Origin: Dokdonella_A sp964582225
Lineage (GTDB): Bacteria > Pseudomonadota > Gammaproteobacteria > Xanthomonadales > Rhodanobacteraceae
Direction of reading: 5' to 3'
NCBI GenBank assembly: GCA_964582225.1
Contig: CAZORA010000001.1
Coordinates: 62,001 to 126,000, forward strand
Length of the DNA: 64,000 bases
The translations under genes were made by a program, and so were the position numbers. The notes under the pieces are model-generated. The model had not been told where the DNA came from, ran no database searches, and saw only the letters and a list, made by a program, of their open reading frames with translations. Below are positions 1 to 8,597 of the stretch, one piece after another (the stretch's first letter is position 1; every line of letters starts with the position of its first letter).

Positions 1-231
1 CTCGGGCGCCGTGCTCGGCAGCAGCAGGACCGCCAGCTGCGCGCCCTTGTCCTTTTCCAGCGCCGCGAGGCGGGCCTCGAGCGCGGCCTTCTGGCTCGCG
101 TCCAGGGTGCCGGTCAGGTCGCTGACGCGGGTCTCGAGCGGCGGGACCGGCTGCAGGGCTCCGGCCGCCCACGCCGCCAGCGCAAAGGCCGCCAGCGCCA
201 GCGCGAGCAATCCACGCAGCGAGGACTTCAC
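1..231 (-). CDS. TPM-domain (YgcG-like) membrane/secreted protein, N-terminal part
   Basis: Only the first 77 residues are in the window; the gene runs off the left edge. The protein starts with GTG (229-231) and has a hydrophobic signal peptide rich in Leu and Ala (about residues 5-23, ending AWAAG). The segment that follows, with PPLETRVSDLTGTLDASQK and then an Ala/Glu/Leu-rich helix and QLAVLLLPST, is the typical opening of TPM (YgcG/Psb32) domains. It lies 16 bp after the lemA stop on the same strand. LemA and TPM proteins are commonly encoded together, which supports both calls and suggests one transcript. No strong ribosome binding site precedes the GTG, so translation may be coupled to lemA. 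The function of TPM proteins in bacteria is poorly defined; a role in membrane or envelope processes is an inference. Confidence 0.8.
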   Translation of the reverse strand, partial: MKSSLRGLLALALAAFALAAWAAGALQPVPPLETRVSDLTGTLDASQKAALEARLAALEKDKGAQLAVLLLPSTAPE

Positions 232-247
232 GAGCCGAACCCGCGGC

Positions 248-862
248 TCAACGCTGCGGATTCGCCGTCGGCGATTTGCTGAAATCGACCGCCGGCGCGG
301 TGGAGATCTGCGCCTCGTTGGCCACGCTGAAATTCGCCTTGGGCTTGTAGCCGAAAATCATCGCGGTCAGGTTGGTCGGGAACTGGCGCACGAACACGTT
401 GTAGTCCCGCACCGTCTCGATGTAGCGATTGCGTGCCACCGCGATGCGGTTCTCGGTACCCTCGAGCTGGGCCTGCAGGTTCTGGAACAGGCCGTCGGCC
501 TTGAGCTCCGGGTAGCGCTCGGACACCACCATCAGGCGCGACAGCGCGCTGGACAGCTCGCCCTGGGCGGCCTGGAACTGATTGAGCTTGGCGGCGTCGG
601 ACAGGTCCTCCGCGCTCAGCTGGATCTTGCCGACCTGGGCGCGCGCCTCGGCAACCTGGGTGAACACGGCTTCTTCGTGCTCGGCATAGCCCTTGACGGT
701 ATTGACCAGGTTCGGAACCAGATCCGCGCGCCGCTGATATTGGTTCACCACTTCCGACCAGCCGGCCTGAACCGCTTCGTCCTTGCTCTGGATCGCGTTG
801 TAGCCGCAGCCGCTCAGAAGCAGCGCGACGAGCAGGATCGGCAGGGTGCGGAAAATGCGCAT
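248..862 (-). CDS. lemA: LemA family protein
   Basis: A 204-residue LemA protein. It begins MRIFRTLPILLVALLLSGCGYN, a lipoprotein-type signal whose lipobox is LSGC. The body carries the family hallmarks: YNAIQSKDEAVQAGWSEV, RRADLVPNLVNTVKGYA, an acidic/Gln-rich helical middle, LQAQLEGTENRIAVARNRY, and VRQFPTNLTAMIFGYK. A clear AAGGAG ribosome site sits about 7 nt upstream of the ATG at 862, which settles the start over a longer upstream ORF. LemA proteins are small helical membrane-anchored proteins of largely unknown function. The downstream TPM protein is probably cotranscribed. The lipobox is unusual only in that many LemA proteins have an N-terminal anchor rather than lipidation; whether it is processed cannot be seen here. 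Confidence 0.93.
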   Translation of the reverse strand: MRIFRTLPILLVALLLSGCGYNAIQSKDEAVQAGWSEVVNQYQRRADLVPNLVNTVKGYAEHEEAVFTQVAEARAQVGKIQLSAEDLSDAAKLNQFQAAQGELSSALSRLMVVSERYPELKADGLFQNLQAQLEGTENRIAVARNRYIETVRDYNVFVRQFPTNLTAMIFGYKPKANFSVANEAQISTAPAVDFSKSPTANPQR

Positions 863-935
863 CGGGAATCTCCTTGCACGCCGGCCCGCGCCGGCGGCGC
901 CACTTTGCAGGCGCTCATCGCGGTGCGCAAGGGCT

Positions 936-1322
936 TCAGGCAAGCCAGGCCCGCACAAGCCGCGGGCCGAGAATCAGCCCCCAGCACAGCACGACGTTGA
1001 ACATCGTCAGCAACACCGCCGCCGAGCCCATGTCCTTGGCGCGCCCGGCGAGCTCGTGGAACTCGCTGCCGACGCGATCGACTGCCGCCTCCAGCGCCGA
1101 ATTGGCCAGCTCCATCGCCAGCACCAGCAGCAGGCTGCCGCAGAGCAGCGCGCGCTCCACCCCCGTCCCGCCGAGCCACAGGCCGAGCGGGAACAGCACC
1201 ATCAGCAGCCAGGCTTCGAGGCGGAAGGAGGCCTCGTGCCGCCAGGCGGCGCGCAGGCCGGCCAGCGACCATTTCCAGGCGCGGGCGATCTGGCGCAGTC
1301 CACGTGGTTCGACACTCGGCAT
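936..1322 (-). CDS. dgkA: Diacylglycerol kinase, DgkA family
   Basis: A 128-residue integral membrane kinase that phosphorylates diacylglycerol to phosphatidic acid, recycling lipid left over from periplasmic glucan or lipopolysaccharide modification. The diagnostic block ELANSALEAAVDRVG (residues 71-85) followed by EFHELAGRAKDMGSAAV is intact, and an upstream acidic residue in RHEASFRLE (Glu30) matches the conserved N-terminal Glu. Three hydrophobic helices are visible (about 37-55, 58-75, 100-125). The start at 1322 gives the usual family length (about 120 residues); an upstream in-frame Met at 1403 would add an Arg-rich extension not typical of the family. The neighbour upstream on the same strand is a membrane acyltransferase, so both act at the inner membrane, but the 93-bp gap does not prove an operon. 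Confidence 0.95.
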   Translation of the reverse strand: MPSVEPRGLRQIARAWKWSLAGLRAAWRHEASFRLEAWLLMVLFPLGLWLGGTGVERALLCGSLLLVLAMELANSALEAAVDRVGSEFHELAGRAKDMGSAAVLLTMFNVVLCWGLILGPRLVRAWLA

Positions 1323-1415
1323 GATCAAGCTCGCGAACCGCCGCCGCGCAGGCTCGGCAGGCTCGCCTTCCCCTCGGCGGAAACCGCGCCGATGATGCCA
1401 CAAGCGGCGCGGCGC

Positions 1416-2651
1416 TCAGCCTTCCGCCGGCTCACGCGCGGCTTTGACGGAAGCCTCGCCCGCGGCGGTCGGTCGCGCCGTCACCAGCATCTCGGTCATC
1501 AGCTGCGGGTGCTGCGCGCGCGGCCGTCCCATGCGCAGGAAGGGGAGTTCCACCCAGCGATAGGAAAGCGCCGCGATCAGGCAGGCGACGGCGAGCACCA
1601 GCGGCAGCATCCAGGGCAGGCGATAGCCCTCGATGACGTCGAAGAGGTGCAGCGCGGAGAGCCAATGCAGTACCGGGAAATGCCAGAGATAGACGCCGAA
1701 GCTGACCAGGCCGAGCCAGCGCAGCGGTCGCAGGTCGAACAGGATTCGCGCGAGCCGGCTGCCGCAGGCGGCAGCGTAGATCATCAGCGCGCTGGCGAGG
1801 CCGGCCAGACCGTGCCAGACGTAGAGCAGCGGATGACCTTCCCAGTAGCTGCCGATCGAATGGTGGATGCCCCACAGCAGCGCCGCGAACAGCCCCAGCC
1901 CCGCGAGCAGCAGCAAATCGTTGCGCAGCAGGCTGCCCATCCGCCCGCGCGCCGCGGCCCGGGTCCAGAAGTAGGCGCCGAGCATGCCGACGACGAACTG
2001 GTCGAGGCGGCCGGGCAGCTGCTCCAGCGCGACCACCCGCAGCGGCACCGGCAGATCGATCACCCGCGGCAGCATCCAGTGCCGCCAGCCCTGGGTGACG
2101 AGGATCGCCAGCAGGGCGAGCCACCACCAGCGCCCCGGCCGCAGCCAGCGCGCGAGGATCGGCAGCAGCAGGTAGAAACCGAACTCGATCGGGATCGTGT
2201 AGGTGACCGGATTGATCGGCGCCACGCCCCAGGGACCGAGGTTGTTGAGCAGCAGCAGATTGCCGACAAACTGGCGCAGGCTCGGCCAGGCGCCGATGCC
2301 GAACAGTCCGGCCAGCGCCGCCAGCACCAGCAGCTGGGCGTAATAGGCGGGCAGGATGCGCGCCGCACGGCGCAGCCAGTAGCGGCCGAGCGAGGGCGGC
2401 GGCGCGCCCCTCAGCTGCCGGCCCGCGTAGGACAGGCTGAGCAGGAAGGCCGAGAGAGTGAAGAACACGTCGACTCCGGCCCAGCCGCCGGAAAACAGCG
2501 GGGTGAGGTCGAACGGGCCGAGCTCCATCAGTCGCGGCGTTGCCTCCACCCACACGTGATAGACGACCACCCACAGCGCGGCCAGGCCGCGCAGTCCGGT
2601 CAGCGCAGTGAGTTCAGCCTGGATCGAACGCGGATCGGGGGCGCTACGCAT
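1416..2651 (-). CDS. Acyltransferase 3 family membrane protein (OafA/YrhL-like)
   Basis: A 411-residue polytopic protein of the acyltransferase-3 family, which transfers O-acyl groups (often acetyl) to surface glycans or other extracytoplasmic acceptors. The N-terminus has the family signature LTGLRGLAALWVVVYHV with the catalytic-region His, then GWAGVDVFFTLSAFLLS and RRAARILPAYY. About ten hydrophobic helices follow, ending in WVELPFLR. The start at 2651 places the signature at residue 18, as usual; the longer upstream frame is Arg-rich and unlikely. The acceptor is unknown. The gene is divergent from the POT transporter at 2848, leaving a 196-bp intergenic region in which no clear promoter motif was recognised. 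Confidence 0.9.
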   Translation of the reverse strand: MRSAPDPRSIQAELTALTGLRGLAALWVVVYHVWVEATPRLMELGPFDLTPLFSGGWAGVDVFFTLSAFLLSLSYAGRQLRGAPPPSLGRYWLRRAARILPAYYAQLLVLAALAGLFGIGAWPSLRQFVGNLLLLNNLGPWGVAPINPVTYTIPIEFGFYLLLPILARWLRPGRWWWLALLAILVTQGWRHWMLPRVIDLPVPLRVVALEQLPGRLDQFVVGMLGAYFWTRAAARGRMGSLLRNDLLLLAGLGLFAALLWGIHHSIGSYWEGHPLLYVWHGLAGLASALMIYAAACGSRLARILFDLRPLRWLGLVSFGVYLWHFPVLHWLSALHLFDVIEGYRLPWMLPLVLAVACLIAALSYRWVELPFLRMGRPRAQHPQLMTEMLVTARPTAAGEASVKAAREPAEG

Positions 2652-2847
2652 GTCGCCTATCCAAGGGTGAGATCGAAGATACCGCGGAAGCGCTGGATCG
2701 AATCCGCACCGCAAGCACGACCGCCGCGCGGGCATCGCCAGCGCCCGCGCAGCAGTCGGGGAGGGCAACGCGGTCGATGTGCGAGCGCACACGCGCCGGC
2801 CGGCATCATGCGCTACGCTGCGCGACTTTGCAGCCAATGGATCGCCG

Positions 2848-4332
2848 ATGAACACCGCTGCCGCACGCCCGAGCCAGACCCGTTCGTTCTCCACGATCTT
2901 CCTGATCGAGCTGTGGGAACGCTTCGGCTATTACGGCATGGCGGCCCTGCTGGTGCTGTTCATGGTGCAGAAGGTCGGCTTTGCCGACACCCAGGCCAAC
3001 CTGGTCTGGGGCGCGTTCACGGCCCTGGTCTACGCCGCACCGGCCATCGGCGGCTGGCTCGGCGATCAGGTTCTCGGCACCCGGCGCACCCTGCCGATCG
3101 GCGCCACCGTGCTCGCGATCGGCTACGCGATGCTGTCGATTCCGAGCGACAGCCTGCACCTGATGTACGTCTCGATGGGCGTGATCGTGGTCGGCAATGG
3201 CCTGTTCAAGGCCAACGCCGCCAACATGGTGCGGCGAATCTACGAGGGCGACGACACCAAGATCGACAGCGCCTTTACGCTCTACTACATGGCGGTCAAC
3301 GTCGGCTCGACCGTGTCGATGCTGCTCACTCCCTGGATCAAGGACCACTGGGGCTGGCACGCTGCCTTCACGGTCTGCTTCGTCGGCATGGTGCTGGGTC
3401 TCATCAACTATCTGCTGATGGCGCGCACCCTGCACGGCATCGGCTCGCCGCCCGACGACAAGCCGGTGCGCTGGGATCGCCTGGGCATGGTGCTGGCGGC
3501 AGCGCTGGCGCTGGTGTTCGCGGTAGCCTACGTGATCCAGCATCGCGAGATCGCGGTGGCCTGCGTGTACGTCGCCGGCGTGGTGATCCTCGGCATCTTC
3601 GCCTGGATGATCGCCACCGGTGCGCGCAGCGAGCGCGCTGGCCTGATCGCCGCCCTGATCCTGGTCGCCGAAACCCTGCTGTTCTTCATCTTCTATCAGC
3701 AGATGTCGACCTCGCTGACCCTGTTCGCATTGCGCAACGTCGACTGGAACCAGACCCTGTTCGGCATGCACCTGTTCACCTGGTCGCCGGCTCAGTATCA
3801 AGCCCTGAATCCGATCTGGATCATGCTGCTGTCGCCGATCCTGGCCTGGTCCTACAACCACTTTGGCAAGCGCGGCCGTGATCTGCCGATCGCCGGCAAG
3901 TTCGCGCTCGGCTTCGTGGTGGTCGCGGTGGGCTTCTTCATCTTCTCGCTGTCAGCAGGCGGCGCGGTCGAGGGCAAGGTGTCGTCCTGGTACATGATCT
4001 GGGGCTACGGCTTCTATTCGGTCGGCGAACTGCTGGTCAGCGGCCTCGGTCTGGCGATGATTTCGCGCTATGTGCCGGCGCGCATGAGCGGCTTCATGAT
4101 GGGCGGCTATTTCGTCGCCACCGGCATCTCGCAGTATCTGGGTGTGGTGGTCGCGAACTACGCCAGCATCCCTGAGAACCTCACCGACCCGCTCGAGAGC
4201 CTGGCGATCTACACCGGCCTGTTCCGCAACCTCGGCTACCTTGCGGTCGGCGGTGCGCTGCTCGCGGTGGCGCTGCTGCCGCTGCTCGGCAAGCTTTCCG
4301 CGGCGCACGGCGCGCGCAGCGGCAAGGCCTAG
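2848..4332 (+). CDS. POT/PTR family proton-coupled oligopeptide transporter
   Basis: A 494-residue inner-membrane symporter that imports di- or tripeptides with protons. The first helix contains the E-x-x-E-R-F-x-Y-Y-G motif (IELWERFGYYGMAALL), which couples proton and peptide binding. The next helices contain GWLGDQVLGTRRT, the cytoplasmic loop typical of the family. Twelve or more hydrophobic segments are visible. The ATG at 2848 gives the short N-terminal tail usual for these proteins; the frame extends upstream to 2779 but adds an Arg/Cys-rich stretch. The gene stands alone, divergent from the acyltransferase and 90 bp before the CpxR-like regulator. Peptide preference cannot be read from sequence by eye. 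Confidence 0.93.
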   Translation: MNTAAARPSQTRSFSTIFLIELWERFGYYGMAALLVLFMVQKVGFADTQANLVWGAFTALVYAAPAIGGWLGDQVLGTRRTLPIGATVLAIGYAMLSIPSDSLHLMYVSMGVIVVGNGLFKANAANMVRRIYEGDDTKIDSAFTLYYMAVNVGSTVSMLLTPWIKDHWGWHAAFTVCFVGMVLGLINYLLMARTLHGIGSPPDDKPVRWDRLGMVLAAALALVFAVAYVIQHREIAVACVYVAGVVILGIFAWMIATGARSERAGLIAALILVAETLLFFIFYQQMSTSLTLFALRNVDWNQTLFGMHLFTWSPAQYQALNPIWIMLLSPILAWSYNHFGKRGRDLPIAGKFALGFVVVAVGFFIFSLSAGGAVEGKVSSWYMIWGYGFYSVGELLVSGLGLAMISRYVPARMSGFMMGGYFVATGISQYLGVVVANYASIPENLTDPLESLAIYTGLFRNLGYLAVGGALLAVALLPLLGKLSAAHGARSGKA

Positions 4333-4422
4333 CGCAGCCGCGCGACGTTAACGACTGCAAAGCTCCGCAAGCAGGCGCAAATCGGCGAGGTCGTACTCCG
4401 TCGCGGCGCTATGCTGCCGGCC

Positions 4423-5124
4423 ATGAGCCGCAATCGCATCCTGATCGCCGACGACGATATCGAGCTGGCCGAACTGCTGCGCGACTTCCTGACGCGCGAA
4501 GGCTTCGAGGTAGCGCTGGCACACAGCGCGGACCAGGCCCTCGCCGAGCTGCGCACGCAGGCTTTCGATGCGCTGGTGCTGGACGTGATGATGCCCGGCC
4601 GCTCCGGCCTCGACGCGCTGCGCGAGCTGCGCCGTGAATCGGCGCTGCCGGTGCTGATGCTGACCGCGCTCGGCGAGGACATCGACCGCATCCTGGGCCT
4701 CGAGCTCGGCGCCGACGACTATCTCCCCAAGCCCTGTAACCCCCGCGAGCTGGCTGCGCGACTGCGCGCGGTGCTGCGCCGCGCCCGCGGTGAGGGCGCC
4801 GAGGCCCTGACCGACCTGCGCAACGGGCCGATCTGGCTGCGCGCTGCCTCGCGCAGCGTCAGCGTCAGCGACCAGCCGATCAGCCTGACCGCGACCGAGT
4901 TCGATCTGCTGGCGTTGCTGCTGCGGGAAGTGGGCAAGGTCGTCAGCAAGGAGCGCATCTCGCAGAGCGTGCTGGGGCGCCCGCTCGGACCCTTCGATCG
5001 CTCGATCGACGTGCACATCTCGAACCTGCGCCGCAAGCTCGGCGACGCGGTCGACGGCGCATCACCGATCACCACGATCCACCGCAGCGGCTATCTGCTG
5101 CGGCGGCTCGACGAGCTCCGCTGA
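4423..5124 (+). CDS. OmpR-family response regulator, CpxR-like
   Basis: A 233-residue response regulator. The receiver domain (about 1-118) has the acidic pocket DDD (residues 10-12), the phosphoacceptor Asp54 in DALVLDVMMPG, and the Lys in LPKPCNP. The C-terminal winged helix (about 135-230) includes LTATEFDLLALLLREVGKVVSKE and FDRSIDVHISNLRRKLGD. Both are close to CpxR, which controls envelope-stress genes. The partner kinase starts on the base immediately after this stop (TGA then ATG), so the two are cotranslated. An in-frame ATG at 4411 would add four residues; the ATG at 4423 matches the usual CpxR N-terminus. Assignment to CpxR rather than another OmpR-type regulator rests on the CpxA-like partner and sequence pattern. 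Confidence 0.85.
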   Translation: MSRNRILIADDDIELAELLRDFLTREGFEVALAHSADQALAELRTQAFDALVLDVMMPGRSGLDALRELRRESALPVLMLTALGEDIDRILGLELGADDYLPKPCNPRELAARLRAVLRRARGEGAEALTDLRNGPIWLRAASRSVSVSDQPISLTATEFDLLALLLREVGKVVSKERISQSVLGRPLGPFDRSIDVHISNLRRKLGDAVDGASPITTIHRSGYLLRRLDELR

Positions 5125-6558
5125 ATGCGCCTCCTGTTCTGGCGCATCTTCGCGGCGTTCTGGATCGCCACGGTCTGCGTGCTGATCGCGTTCGCGTGGA
5201 TCACCAGCAACCGCTTCGAGAACCAGCAAATCCCCGGACTCGGCATCACCCGGCTGCAGGCGGCGATGGACGACCTCAACGCCCGCACCGCCCGCGAGCT
5301 GCGCCACCGCGGCGAGGACAGCGCCCGAGAGTGGCTGCACAACACTGCCCGGCTGGGCTCGATTACGGTCTACGCCTTCCGCCCTGACGGCAGCGAGCTG
5401 CTCGGGCGTTCGCCGGATGCATCGGTCCGTGCCGCTGGCGAGGCTGCCGCCGAGTCGGGCAGCGCGACACAGATGACCGACGACAGCCGCGTGCGCGCGC
5501 GACTGGTGCACAGTCGCAGCGGCAAGAGCTGGGTGGTCGTGTCCACCCTGCAGGGCAGTTTTCTGGTTCGCCTGCTATCCCGCCAGCCGAGCTGGCTGTG
5601 GTTAAACATCGGCGTCGCGATGATCCTGAGCGCGCTGTTCGCGGCGCTGCTCGCCTGGTACGTGGCCGCGCCGCTGGCCCGCATCCGCGCCAGCACGCGC
5701 CGCTTCGCCGAAGGCGATCTCGAAGCCCGGGTAGGCCACTTGCGCTTCGGCCGCAGCGCCGAAGCAGTGGCGCTCGCGGCCGAATTCGACAGCATGGCCG
5801 AGCGCATCCGCAACCTGGTCAACAGCCACCGCCGGCTGGTACGCGACGTATCGCACGAGCTGCGCTCACCGCTCGCGCGCCAGCGGGTGGCGCTCGAGCT
5901 GGCCCGCGACGGCGATCCGGCGCAGGTCACGGCCTCGCTCGACCGCATCGAGCGCGAGGCCGACCGCCTCGAGTCCATGCTGGCGCAGTCGCTCGAGCTG
6001 TCGCGCCTGGAGGCGACCGTGCACACCGCCGGTGATGACATTGCGCTCGACCACCTGCTCGAGGACGTCATCACCAACGCCGACTACGAAGGTGGCCCGC
6101 GCGGCCGCAAAGTGGTCCTGAGCGAGCGCGAGCGTATCCATCTGGCCGGCTCGCACGCGGTGCTCTACAGCGCCTTCGAGAACATCATCCGCAACGCCCT
6201 TGCCTACACGCCAGACGGCAGCACGGTGAGCGTGCGCCTGCGCAGGGTTGGCAGCGAGGCCGAAGTCAGCGTGCGCGATCACGGCCCCGGCGTGCCGGCC
6301 GCAGACGTGGAGCGCATTTTCGAACCGTTCTTCCGCACCGACGGCGCGCGCACGCGGACCAGCGGCGGCACCGGCCTCGGTCTCGCCATCGCGCAGCGCG
6401 CGATCGAGCGCCACGGCGGGCGGATCAGCGCGCGCAACCTGGCCGATGGGGGGTTGGAAGTGCTGGTCCGTCTGCCGCTCAGCGACCACCGCGCGCGCGG
6501 CCAGGGGAGGAGCGAAACGGTCCGTCGCAGCCGCGAAGGCGAGCACTCTACGGCTTGA
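5125..6558 (+). CDS. Envelope-stress sensor histidine kinase, CpxA-like
   Basis: A 477-residue membrane kinase. It has an N-terminal helix (about 4-27), a periplasmic domain (about 28-155), a second helix (about 158-182), and a HAMP linker (ARIRASTRRFAEGDLEARVG). The dimerisation/phosphoacceptor segment is RLVRDVSHELRSPLARQRVAL and the ATPase domain has an N box (NIIRNALAYTP), G1 (DHGPGVP), and G2 (GGTGLGLAI). The short opening RIFAAFW is similar to CpxA. It autophosphorylates and transfers phosphate to the regulator encoded just upstream, with which it abuts without a gap. The C-terminal tail after the last beta-strand (about 455-477) is Arg/Ser-rich and low in conservation signal. Confidence 0.87.
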   Translation: MRLLFWRIFAAFWIATVCVLIAFAWITSNRFENQQIPGLGITRLQAAMDDLNARTARELRHRGEDSAREWLHNTARLGSITVYAFRPDGSELLGRSPDASVRAAGEAAAESGSATQMTDDSRVRARLVHSRSGKSWVVVSTLQGSFLVRLLSRQPSWLWLNIGVAMILSALFAALLAWYVAAPLARIRASTRRFAEGDLEARVGHLRFGRSAEAVALAAEFDSMAERIRNLVNSHRRLVRDVSHELRSPLARQRVALELARDGDPAQVTASLDRIEREADRLESMLAQSLELSRLEATVHTAGDDIALDHLLEDVITNADYEGGPRGRKVVLSERERIHLAGSHAVLYSAFENIIRNALAYTPDGSTVSVRLRRVGSEAEVSVRDHGPGVPAADVERIFEPFFRTDGARTRTSGGTGLGLAIAQRAIERHGGRISARNLADGGLEVLVRLPLSDHRARGQGRSETVRRSREGEHSTA

Positions 6559-6697
6559 AACCAGTGAAACCGAAGACGCTGGCCTGCCGTCTTCGCGGGA
6601 GCGACATGCCAGGGACCGACCTCCTCGAACGCTCTGCGGCAATCCACCAGCGCGGGGCGGCAACTGGCCACCGCACGCGGGTGGCACAATGCCGCCA

Positions 6698-7981
6698 ATG
6701 AGGACCATCCAGCACGCTCGCCGCCATTCCTCCGAGCGCGCACGCCGCCTTGCCGAAACCCTGGCCTGGCTGCGGCTGAGCGCGGTGGCCGGGCAGAGCC
6801 TCACCGTGATCTTGGTCGCGCTCGCGCTCCGCCTGTCGATCCACGTCGGGCCGCTCGCGCTCGGCATCGGCGCACTGGCAGCGTTTGCCGGCTTCGTCTT
6901 CTGGCGGCTGCGGCGCTGGCCGCAGGTCGGCGTGATCGAAGCGTTCGGCCACGTTGTCTTCGATCTCACCGTGCTGGCCTGGCTGCTCTATTGGAGCGGC
7001 GGCGCCGGCAATCCGTTCTCGGCGCTTCTGGTGATCCCGATCGCGCTGGCCGCGGCCGCCCTGCCGGCGCTCTACACGGTCGCGATCGCCCTGCTCGCTT
7101 CGGCCTGCTACGTGTTGCTGATTCCGTTGCACGTACCGCTGCCGCCGCTGCCTGCGGGACCGGGCGGGCTCGACCTGCACATGGCCGGCTCGCTGATCAA
7201 CTTCGCAATCATCGCCGCCATGCTCGCCTTCTACATTTCGCGTTTGGCGCGGCGCCTGCGCAACAGCGAGCTGGAGTTCCGTCGCGAGCGCGAGCGCGGC
7301 CTGCGCGACGAAGGCATCCTCGCCATCGCCACCCAGGCGGCAGGCACCGCGCACGAGCTCAATACGCCACTGTCGACGATTCGCACCCTGCTCACCGAGC
7401 TCCGTCGCGAGCAGACGGACAACCCCGCGCTGGTCGCCGACCTCGACCTGCTGGCCGGCCAGGCCGATCGCTGCCGCGACATCCTCGGCGAGCTGGTCGC
7501 CATCGGCCGCCGCCAGCTGGCCGGCAGCCCGCAGCAGATCGGTCTCGACCGTTTCATCGCTGATTGCCTCAATCAGTTCCGCCTGCTACGTCCGGAAGTG
7601 GAACTCCACACGCGATCCGATCCCGCGGTCGCCGCGCGCCGGATCGACGTGCTGCCGAGCCTCAACCACGCGCTCATAAACCTGCTGAGCAACGCCGCAG
7701 ACGCCTCGCTCGCGGCCGGACGTCAGGCGATCGAGCTCGCGGTGACGGCCGCCGGTGCCGGCGTGGAGTTCCGCATCCGTGACCACGGCAGCGGCATCGC
7801 GCCGGGCGAGGGCACCGCGTTCCGCACCGGCAAGCGGGACGGTCTCGGCCTCGGCCTGGCGCTGGCGCATGCCACCGCCGAGCGCCTGGGCGGCGAGCTG
7901 ATCGCGGCGCCGGCCGAGGGCGGCGGGCTGCTGCAGCGATTGCGTTTACCCCTGCCGGCAGCGGAAAATCCGGGCTCATGA
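6698..7981 (+). CDS. Redox-sensing membrane histidine kinase, RegB/PrrB/RoxS-like
   Basis: A 427-residue kinase with six predicted N-terminal membrane helices (about 27-180). A quinone-site motif GGAGNPF is at 101-107, the H box is TAHELNTPLSTI with His219, and the redox-box Cys259 is in QADRCRDILGEL. The ATPase domain has INLLSNAADAS and DHGSGIAPGEG with a G-rich GLGLGLAL. RegB-type kinases sense the redox state of the quinone pool and phosphorylate RegA to control respiration, photosynthesis or carbon genes, depending on the species. The start could be 6689 (MPPMRT) or 6698; both give the same helices. The stop overlaps the RegA start by 4 bp (ATGA), so they form a coupled pair. The gene follows the CpxA-like kinase by 139 bp on the same strand. 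Confidence 0.88.
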   Translation: MRTIQHARRHSSERARRLAETLAWLRLSAVAGQSLTVILVALALRLSIHVGPLALGIGALAAFAGFVFWRLRRWPQVGVIEAFGHVVFDLTVLAWLLYWSGGAGNPFSALLVIPIALAAAALPALYTVAIALLASACYVLLIPLHVPLPPLPAGPGGLDLHMAGSLINFAIIAAMLAFYISRLARRLRNSELEFRRERERGLRDEGILAIATQAAGTAHELNTPLSTIRTLLTELRREQTDNPALVADLDLLAGQADRCRDILGELVAIGRRQLAGSPQQIGLDRFIADCLNQFRLLRPEVELHTRSDPAVAARRIDVLPSLNHALINLLSNAADASLAAGRQAIELAVTAAGAGVEFRIRDHGSGIAPGEGTAFRTGKRDGLGLGLALAHATAERLGGELIAAPAEGGGLLQRLRLPLPAAENPGS

Positions 7982-8553
7982 GCGAGCAAGCCCTGCGCCG
8001 CGTCGTCCTGATCGACGATGACACCGTATTCAGCGCAGTGCTGGCGCGCGCGATGAATTCACGCGGCTTCAGCGTGCAGACCGCAGCCAACGGCGGGGAG
8101 GCGCTGGCCGCGGCGCGCTCCCATCAGCCCGATTTCGCCGTGCTCGATCTGAAGCTCGGCGCGGAAAACGGTCTCAGCCTGATTCCCGAGCTGCTCGCCG
8201 TGCGGCCGAGGCTGCGTATCCTGCTTCTGACCGGCTACGCCTCGATCGCCACCGCAGTCGAAGCGATCAAGCGCGGTGCGCACGACTATCTGGCCAAGCC
8301 GGTCGATGCCGACCAGGTGGTGCAGGCGCTGCTTGGCGGTGGCGACAGCGAAGCGGAGGAGGAAGACGACGACAACCCGCTGGAAGCGCTCACGCCCCCG
8401 CTGAGGCGGCTGGAGTGGGAGCACATCCAGCGCGTGCTGAGCGAGTGTGACAATAACGTCTCCGAGGCGGCGCGCCGCCTCGGACTGCATCGGCGCACCC
8501 TGCAGCGCAAGCTCGCCAAACGCCCGGTGCGCGAGGCGCGCAAGGCCGACTGA
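7978..8553 (+). CDS. Redox response regulator, RegA/PrrA/RoxR-like
   Basis: A 191-residue regulator. The receiver domain (1-120) has DDD at 13-15 and phosphoacceptor Asp57 in DFAVLDLKLG; GYASIATAVEAIKRGAHDYLAKP is near the RegA consensus. A short acidic linker (EAEEEDDD) joins it to a Fis-type helix-turn-helix: LEWEHIQRVLSECDNNVSEAARRLGLHRRTLQRKLAKR, which is the RegA-specific pattern and unlike OmpR or NarL regulators. It is cotranslated with the kinase via a 4-bp overlap. In relatives it regulates respiratory and redox genes; targets here are not visible. The acidic linker appears longer and more charged than in classical RegA. Confidence 0.9.
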   Translation: MSEQALRRVVLIDDDTVFSAVLARAMNSRGFSVQTAANGGEALAAARSHQPDFAVLDLKLGAENGLSLIPELLAVRPRLRILLLTGYASIATAVEAIKRGAHDYLAKPVDADQVVQALLGGGDSEAEEEDDDNPLEALTPPLRRLEWEHIQRVLSECDNNVSEAARRLGLHRRTLQRKLAKRPVREARKAD

Positions 8554-8597
8554 TTCACTGCGCGGCAGCGACCCGGCGCGTCGGCGACAAGCTTTGC

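Noticed and set aside
846..3881. Long plus-strand ORF of about 1,011 codons across lemA, dgkA and the acyltransferase
   Set aside because: It is antisense to well-supported genes, rich in Arg, Gln and Pro, and without homology or a ribosome site: a GC-driven shadow.
6682..6697. TGGCAC resembling a -24 element before the RegB-like gene
   Set aside because: The GC dinucleotide is not found at the required 10-base spacing.
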